Shown: piece after piece, positions 59,281-64,000 of the stretch
How positions within the stretch are numbered: position 1 is the first letter of the stretch
Layout of the letters: every line of letters begins with the position of its first letter
Origin: Branchiostoma floridae
Lineage: Eukaryota > Chordata > Leptocardii > Amphioxiformes > Branchiostomatidae
NCBI RefSeq assembly: GCF_000003815.2
Contig: NC_049996.1
Location: 8,973,904-9,037,903, forward strand
Reading direction: 5' to 3'
Length of the DNA stretch: 64,000 nucleotides
Notes under the pieces: generated by a model
The model's input: only the letters and a program-made list of their open reading frames with translations
Told to the model about the DNA's origin: nothing
Databases searched by the model: none
Made by a program: the position numbers and the translations under genes

Positions 59281-59424
59281 TTAAAACGAAATCAAAATGA
59301 AGGGTAGGATAAAGAAGGTTGTCACACAGAACAGGATCATGAGGAACATCATCTGGACCGGATGCAGGAGTTCATCAAAGTTCATCTCCTCCAACACTGC
59401 TGCTACTCTGAAGGAGTCTGTCAT
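59281..59424 (-). CDS. 47-codon transmembrane micropeptide ORF in the LSM5 3' region (candidate)
   Basis: ATG at 59424 (context atcATGa, A at -3), stop TAA at 59281. It lies 77 bp past the LSM5 stop in the same transcript direction. The 47-residue product has an N-terminal half MTDSFRVAAVLEEMNFDELL and a C-terminal hydrophobic half beginning HPVQMMFLMILF and ending FILISF. The layout, a short charged head and one C-terminal membrane helix, is that of tail-anchored micropeptides such as the phospholamban/sarcolipin group, but no residue-level homology is claimed. It could be chance in a 3' UTR. Confidence 0.3.
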   Translation of the reverse strand: MTDSFRVAAVLEEMNFDELLHPVQMMFLMILFCVTTFFILPFILISF

Positions 59425-59501
59425 GATCCTGACTGGTGGTGGTGGTGTTGACGTCCTGGTTACTATGGCAACAGGACCTGGCACCTAGACGATGCTGGGA
59501 G

Positions 59502-61870
59502 CTATGCCTCTGGTCCCTCTCCTCCTGGAATGAGCTGTAACAGTGAAAAGAAAAAAATGGTGTTTCTTTTTCTTTTCAAACAGTCTTTAACTGTTGTAGC
59601 GTTTTATCTGCATCCAAATCTGCTGACAACAAAGCACCTTATGGTTAGGATGTTTGTGGAAACAAAAAATGAAACTGTTTACCAAGGAATATACACAAAT
59701 TATGCTCTTGACTATTTTTTACGGTACGGCGTGTTTTGTTGCCTTTCTTGTCACATTTTTCGTTTCCTAAAGCTACCTGGCCGGGTCCTGGGTTGGGCAT
59801 TGGGACCTAGTCCTAAACAGGGATAGGGGTGCCACTATCTCAGTCCTGTTTATGACTGTTTTGTCACATGACAACATCTATCAGCCATCACGTGACAAGG
59901 AAACTCCAAGATGAGTTCTACCAGGTTGATAAAGAGACAAAGTGTGTCTCGAAAGCTTCTGAAGCTACAAACTCTAGTTGTGTGTATGTCTGTTTAAAAT
60001 TTTGTCATAAGTACATCTTTGTTGTTAAGAGGAAAGCAATAGAGCCTACCATAGTGATGTTGTTCCCATTCAGCAAGATTTGATCCAGCTTTGTGATTCT
60101 TCTTCCTTCTGATGTGTTCTCGCTGTAAAGATAAAATGATTGGAACATTCAAACTGCAGTGTGATGTAATTGTACTATAGATGTCAATTTTGTCTGTACA
60201 ATGATATATTGTTTGTCCATGTTATTATGTTATTGGAAGGATATTCTAAGCATACACATATGGCATGCAGTAAGTATGGGTTTTAACATTACAATACAAA
60301 GACTATATAATGTAAGAAACTTTAATATGTCACTTTTGTCTGTACAATAATGTAGTCCATGTTATTGGAAAGATATACCAATCATACATATATGGCACGC
60401 AGTACACAGGGGTTATACAATACAAAAGAGTATAAGAAACTTCTGACAATACTATATCATAGCTTATACTCACAATTCTGTCACATCCTCCAAAACCATG
60501 TCTGTTGCAGAAGTGTTAAGGGCTAAACATAGCAAGATGACAAATAAATGGAAAGAGAGCAGCAAAAAGTAGAACCTTAGCTCTTGTCAACAAAATACAA
60601 TATGGATGTCCATATGGACGAGCAGCAGACCAATGCTGGACTGCCCTTTCCAGCACCATGCATGTTGGCTTTTGTCAGGTGAGCGTCATAGCCAGAATTC
60701 AATTGCAAACTCACAACTTGCATGGTCCGGAGGCAGGGTCACTACTAGTAACCGCTGGACAATGCACAATACATCCCATCAAAGCAGTGTTATTACATGT
60801 ATTTAACTATTATATATACTGCAATGTACATAAATAGAAGTACAATTTCAAGAACAAGAACAATATATACAAACAACACGGTAAGTTTGTACAAATTGTA
60901 TGCATTTGTATCAAAGGATACTGACAAAGTCGTCGAACCCCAGCAAAGTCCCCACGATTTCCTTGTCACTCTTCATGACGATGTGGATGCGTGAGCCGAT
61001 ACACTTGTCTACCAGTTCTACAGGGATGGGGATGGGGATAAGTAACACTCTTCAAGGATCAAACTATATGCATTTAATAACATAACACGCCTGAACATTG
61101 TTATGCAAACACAGCAATGGAGGCCATATACATATTATATACTATATTCAGACTGCTAAGCTTTATACATGTATAACGCATGGTCGAGACAAGAACCTAT
61201 TTTTAAGTTTTTAAGGGGCCTTCAACTTTGCCCTGCACATACACACTTGGATCTGTGAACATGCCTATTCTATTACCATTTGAGTACAGTACATAAGTCA
61301 TTGTATATGGTCATATCAAGAAGGGTCATATCAGTAGGCCATAGTCAACTGTTTGTTTGAGTACACATAACGTTACGTTTATTTGCTTTCAGAACACTGA
61401 TATGATGATCTTCATGAGGGATTTTAATTAGAATTGTCAAGAGCTCAGCAGTACCAAAATAATAAATTTTGCCCCCCTCCCCCCAAAAAACTTTAGAAGT
61501 GCACTATAGTTACTTACCAGCATGTGAAGGTCTGAGACAACTTTTCTTAAGTTTTTGAGGACATGTTGCATAGGCCATATAGCATGCCATGACAAACTGA
61601 ATATCATTTTTACCTGAAAACAATTTTTCTCACCCTAAAAAGCATGGCACAATTAAACAAAAGGCATGTGCATGTGCTCCGAAACTTGTCAAGTTATTTC
61701 TCACACTATAAAGCGACTAAGAAGACTCAATTTGATTCCATTGTGGGAAGAAATATATACAGCAGTGTTTCTGTGCTGAATGTCTGGCAGATATTGCTAA
61801 AAACAGTCAAAATTGACAGAAAAATGACGAACAAACCTAGCGGCAAAAGATGTGAGGGATTGGACGCCAT
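59502..61870 (-). CDS. LSM5: LSM5, U6 snRNA-associated Sm-like protein
   Basis: Five exons on the minus strand: 61837-61870 (MASNPSHLLPL), 60922-61017 (ELVDKCIGSRIHIVMKSDKE, GTLLGFDDFV), 60474-60501 (NMVLEDVTEF), 60050-60122 (ENTSEGRRITKLDQILLNGN, NITM) and 59502-59534 (LIPGGEGPEA, stop). All introns are GT-AG and all joins are in frame, giving 87 residues (human LSM5 is 91) with near-identity through the Sm1 and Sm2 motifs. LSM5 is part of the LSM2-8 ring on U6 snRNA in splicing and the LSM1-7 ring in mRNA decay. The gene runs convergent to the Tie-like gene. No single frame reveals it because the exons are short. Confidence 0.93.
60640..60770 (-). mobile_element. SINE family 2 fragment in LSM5 intron 2
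   Basis: Minus strand: tgtccagcggttactagtag, ccctgcctccggaccat, then acgctcacctgacaaaagcc; related to 30650-30895. Confidence 0.5.
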
Positions 61871-62040
61871 CTTGATTCTCCCAGCATTCCTTGGAATAAG
61901 AAAAAGAGCGGGAATTTCAAAGTTTTTGTAAAGACATGCGTTTGTAAACACGTCACCTAGCGAGTTGACTGGGAATAAAAGATAAGCAAATAAATGTGCA
62001 CTGGTGTCTTCCAATCCATGCGGTCATTGCTTGAAATATA

Positions 62041-62140
62041 GTAGTCTCTACCAGACTCCGGCCTGATCGAATAGTAATAGGGGACTTTGACAAGTTAGGA
62101 ATAAACGCCTAGTAGGAGTGAATTGGCTTAGAATTGGCCT
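62041..62140. repeat. Interspersed repeat, second copy of 23764-23865
   Basis: tagtctctaccagactccgg, gaatagtaataggggacttt, caagttaggaat, in the same orientation as the first copy. It lies about 170 bp upstream of the LSM5 start. Confidence 0.75.
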
Positions 62141-62297
62141 TGGAGTGAACTGACGCAAATTTTTGGCTCATTTATAAACCCCATCTGGCCATTTTTTTAC
62201 AGTGCTATACTGCTGTATACCAGTATTGCCGCATTGTAAAACGACTGTTAGTACAATGACCATGTAAAAGTGACCAAGTGACCGTGCTTCTGATAAC

Positions 62298-62515
62298 TGA
62301 AAGGTTGCAGAGTTGTCCAAATTATTTCAAGAACAATTTGTGCACCAAAGGACTATGATAGATTTAGCTTTAAATGAGCCTCTGGAAGAAAATGGCAGAG
62401 GGAAAGGAAATTTTAAAAAATCACGAATATTTATAAGCAGATCAAATCGAGAATATGTTAGTAGACTTACTAGTCTTGTCAATGCACACACAACTGAAGA
62501 ATCATGCAAAGGTAT
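62298..62515 (+). CDS. Possible single exon of an unknown gene
   Basis: After an acceptor-like ggttgcag a frame reads ELSKLFQEQFVHQRTMIDLA, then NFKKSRIFISRSNREYV and VNAHTTEESCKG before a donor-like aaag|gtatta. Composition is protein-like, but I recognise no family and see no neighbouring exons. It could be a decayed transposase piece. Confidence 0.2.
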
Positions 62516-63340
62516 TAAAGGAACGAATATAAAAATGATTCAAATCGTTGAGACGAAATTGGGACCCTTGAAGGCATCCAAGCCGACCCATTCCTTAGCA
62601 TGACGGATGGCCCTTGACACAAGTGGTGCCGAGATTCTTGAAGGCTCTATATTAACAATTAAGGAGACGCCAGCAGTGACAATCGAACCCGCGAAGTCAT
62701 GTCACACTGGGCTGGGTTCCACCCTGGGCTGACTCCAGCTTCAATTCTTCTCTTTGCATCCCACTCATTGTTTGGGAGCCCATGTTGTTAATTTTTCTTG
62801 TTAAACGTGTCATTTTAAGCTTATTAGAATAGATTTTCAACATGCAGTTTCATGTCATGTAAGTTCAGATCTTTAGAGCGGATGGGGTAATATTTGGTTC
62901 CGTCCAAATAAGCACATTTCCGTCCTGGGACGTCCAGACGGATCGAGGGATGGATCCTGAAGACAGCCCAGGTTCCACCCTATGTAGTTAATGCCGTTTT
63001 ACCTGTCATCATCACCACACCATCGCCATTATGGTATAGGGGCCGCTATTAGTTAAATAGAATAGGAAACGAAAGTCATTTTGTGGTAGAATGTAGTTTG
63101 TAAAGATAAGAGAGACATTAACTGTATACGTTTGTACAAAATCTATTCCCCTACTTCATACACTTAACCCTGTAGAAAAATTCATATTCATGATCCTCAT
63201 GAAACTAGACAAACCATCGATCATAAGACAAATCGGTTCTTTTATCTCCACCATAAGTGAAAGGCTAGGAGAAGTTGGATTTATCTAACATTAGTTTTAT
63301 CTTATATCTGTTAAAATGTATTTCTTGAACATGTCATGTT
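62516..63340. other. Gene-free flank
   Basis: No exon, RNA gene or clear repeat recognised. Confidence 0.4.
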
Positions 63341-63414
63341 CATCCTCCTACGCACGGTCCCCAACGACCACAAGGAGTTTCGACACGACTGTGGTCCCTC
63401 TGCGTAGGAGAATG
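63341..63414. mobile_element. Short hairpin MITE, copy 1
   Basis: catcctcctacgcacggtcc pairs with ggtccctctgcgtaggagaatg; centre cacaaggagtttcgacacgactgtg also pairs partly. Termini resemble the ctacgcaggga hairpin at 33818-34035. Confidence 0.75.
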
Positions 63415-63851
63415 GTCTTGTTGTGACCTGTACTTAGCCCGGTGTGCATAAATGTGAAATAAAGGTCTCCTACATTACTATGGTATGTGAGCCGCTAATG
63501 TCCGTCTTGTCAACGGCCGCCGTCTATTGAATCGGTTGCCGCCTTTTTACGCGGATCATGATTACCTCTATGAAATATGGAGGCATTGAATGATGGATTA
63601 CAATGATATTTGGTTTGTGGATAGCGGTTGGGAAGGCGAAAGTCAAGGTAGTGTTTGGGCTCTCTGTTGGGTGTTTATATAGCACATGTATACTTCTCAC
63701 TCTCTGCCCAAACTGCATGTTTCCCGGCGTAGTTCGCTGGGAATCATGGACCTCTTGGTTCACGCCTTTGGACTGGTTCGAACACGAGCTGGTGCACTTT
63801 CCTTTTTTGATAATTTTTAGGACCAATGTTTATGACGATTCTGTTGTACAT

Positions 63852-63929
63852 CATCCTCCTACGCACGGTCCCCAACGGCTAACCACAAGGACTTTCGACA
63901 CGACTGTGGTCCCTCTGCGTAGGAGAATG
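63852..63929. mobile_element. Short hairpin MITE, copy 2
   Basis: Almost identical to 63341-63414, with a few extra bases (ggctaa) in the left arm, 510 bp downstream in the same orientation. Confidence 0.75.
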
Positions 63930-64000
63930 TTAGTCTCTACTCAGACTCCGGATCGCTGGAAAAATCGTAGAAATGGAACAAATAGAGAGGAATATAACCG
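63930..64000. repeat. Start of another interspersed element, cut by the window end
   Basis: ttagtctctactcagactcc, then ctggaaaaatcgtagaaatg, resembles both the 23764 family head and the interior of the 33319 and 34242 MITEs. Confidence 0.45.

Noticed and set aside
59281-59484. C-terminal extension of LSM5 containing a membrane helix
   Set aside because: A better acceptor at 59535 gives LIPGGEGPEA and a stop, matching the known LSM5 end; the membrane ORF is downstream of that stop.

Overview
The window looks like cephalochordate (amphioxus, Branchiostoma-like) genomic DNA. The protein-coding content is chordate: a vertebrate-type tyrosinase exon, an ectodomain with the exact domain signatures of vertebrate Tie receptors, the splicing protein LSM5, and an intronless rhodopsin-like GPCR. 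These sit in short-intron, AT-rich DNA full of tRNA-derived SINEs, palindromic MITEs and LINE stubs. The species is inferred from this mix, not proven.

Layout. 1-740: the 3' end of an unrecognised plus-strand gene. 741-9600: a repeat field (LINE tails, a complete tRNA-SINE with target-site duplication, a diverged satellite, two tRNA-Thr-like SINE heads). 9600-12609: a CRE-rich upstream segment and an intronless GPCR whose cytoplasmic tail is a coding minisatellite. 13200-14400: a 145-bp tandem array, a palindromic MITE and a SINE. 15017-20127: the first two coding exons of a tyrosinase; the CuB half is not visible and there is a 100-N assembly gap at 21411-21510. 24812-57600: one giant plus-strand gene of about 45 exons (about 3,340-3,360 residues). 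59502-61870: LSM5 on the minus strand, with a 47-codon transmembrane ORF just downstream of its stop. 61871-64000: more repeats.

The main discovery candidate is the 33-kb gene. It begins as a Tie receptor: signal peptide, two Ig-like domains, six Tie-type EGFs, Ig, then four FN3 domains. It repeats the EGF-EGF-Ig-FN3x4 segment with the same intron positions and adds a third EGF pair. It then repeats the Tie N-terminal Ig-Ig-EGF block, with introns lost, and continues into 27 Notch-type calcium-binding EGF repeats and an N-glycosylated stalk. Nearly all exon boundaries are phase 1 and every junction I checked keeps the frame, so it reads as one intact gene. No kinase, Notch LNR, or 7TM domain is visible in the window. 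It looks like a Tie/Notch-like chimera built by internal duplication and exon shuffling.

Intron 2 of this gene carries an intact antisense ORF with a herpesvirus-tegument-like cysteine protease signature, probably from a mobile element, next to a 42-bp minisatellite.

Exon boundaries were inferred by eye from GT/AG sites, frame and homology; none was tested against transcripts.
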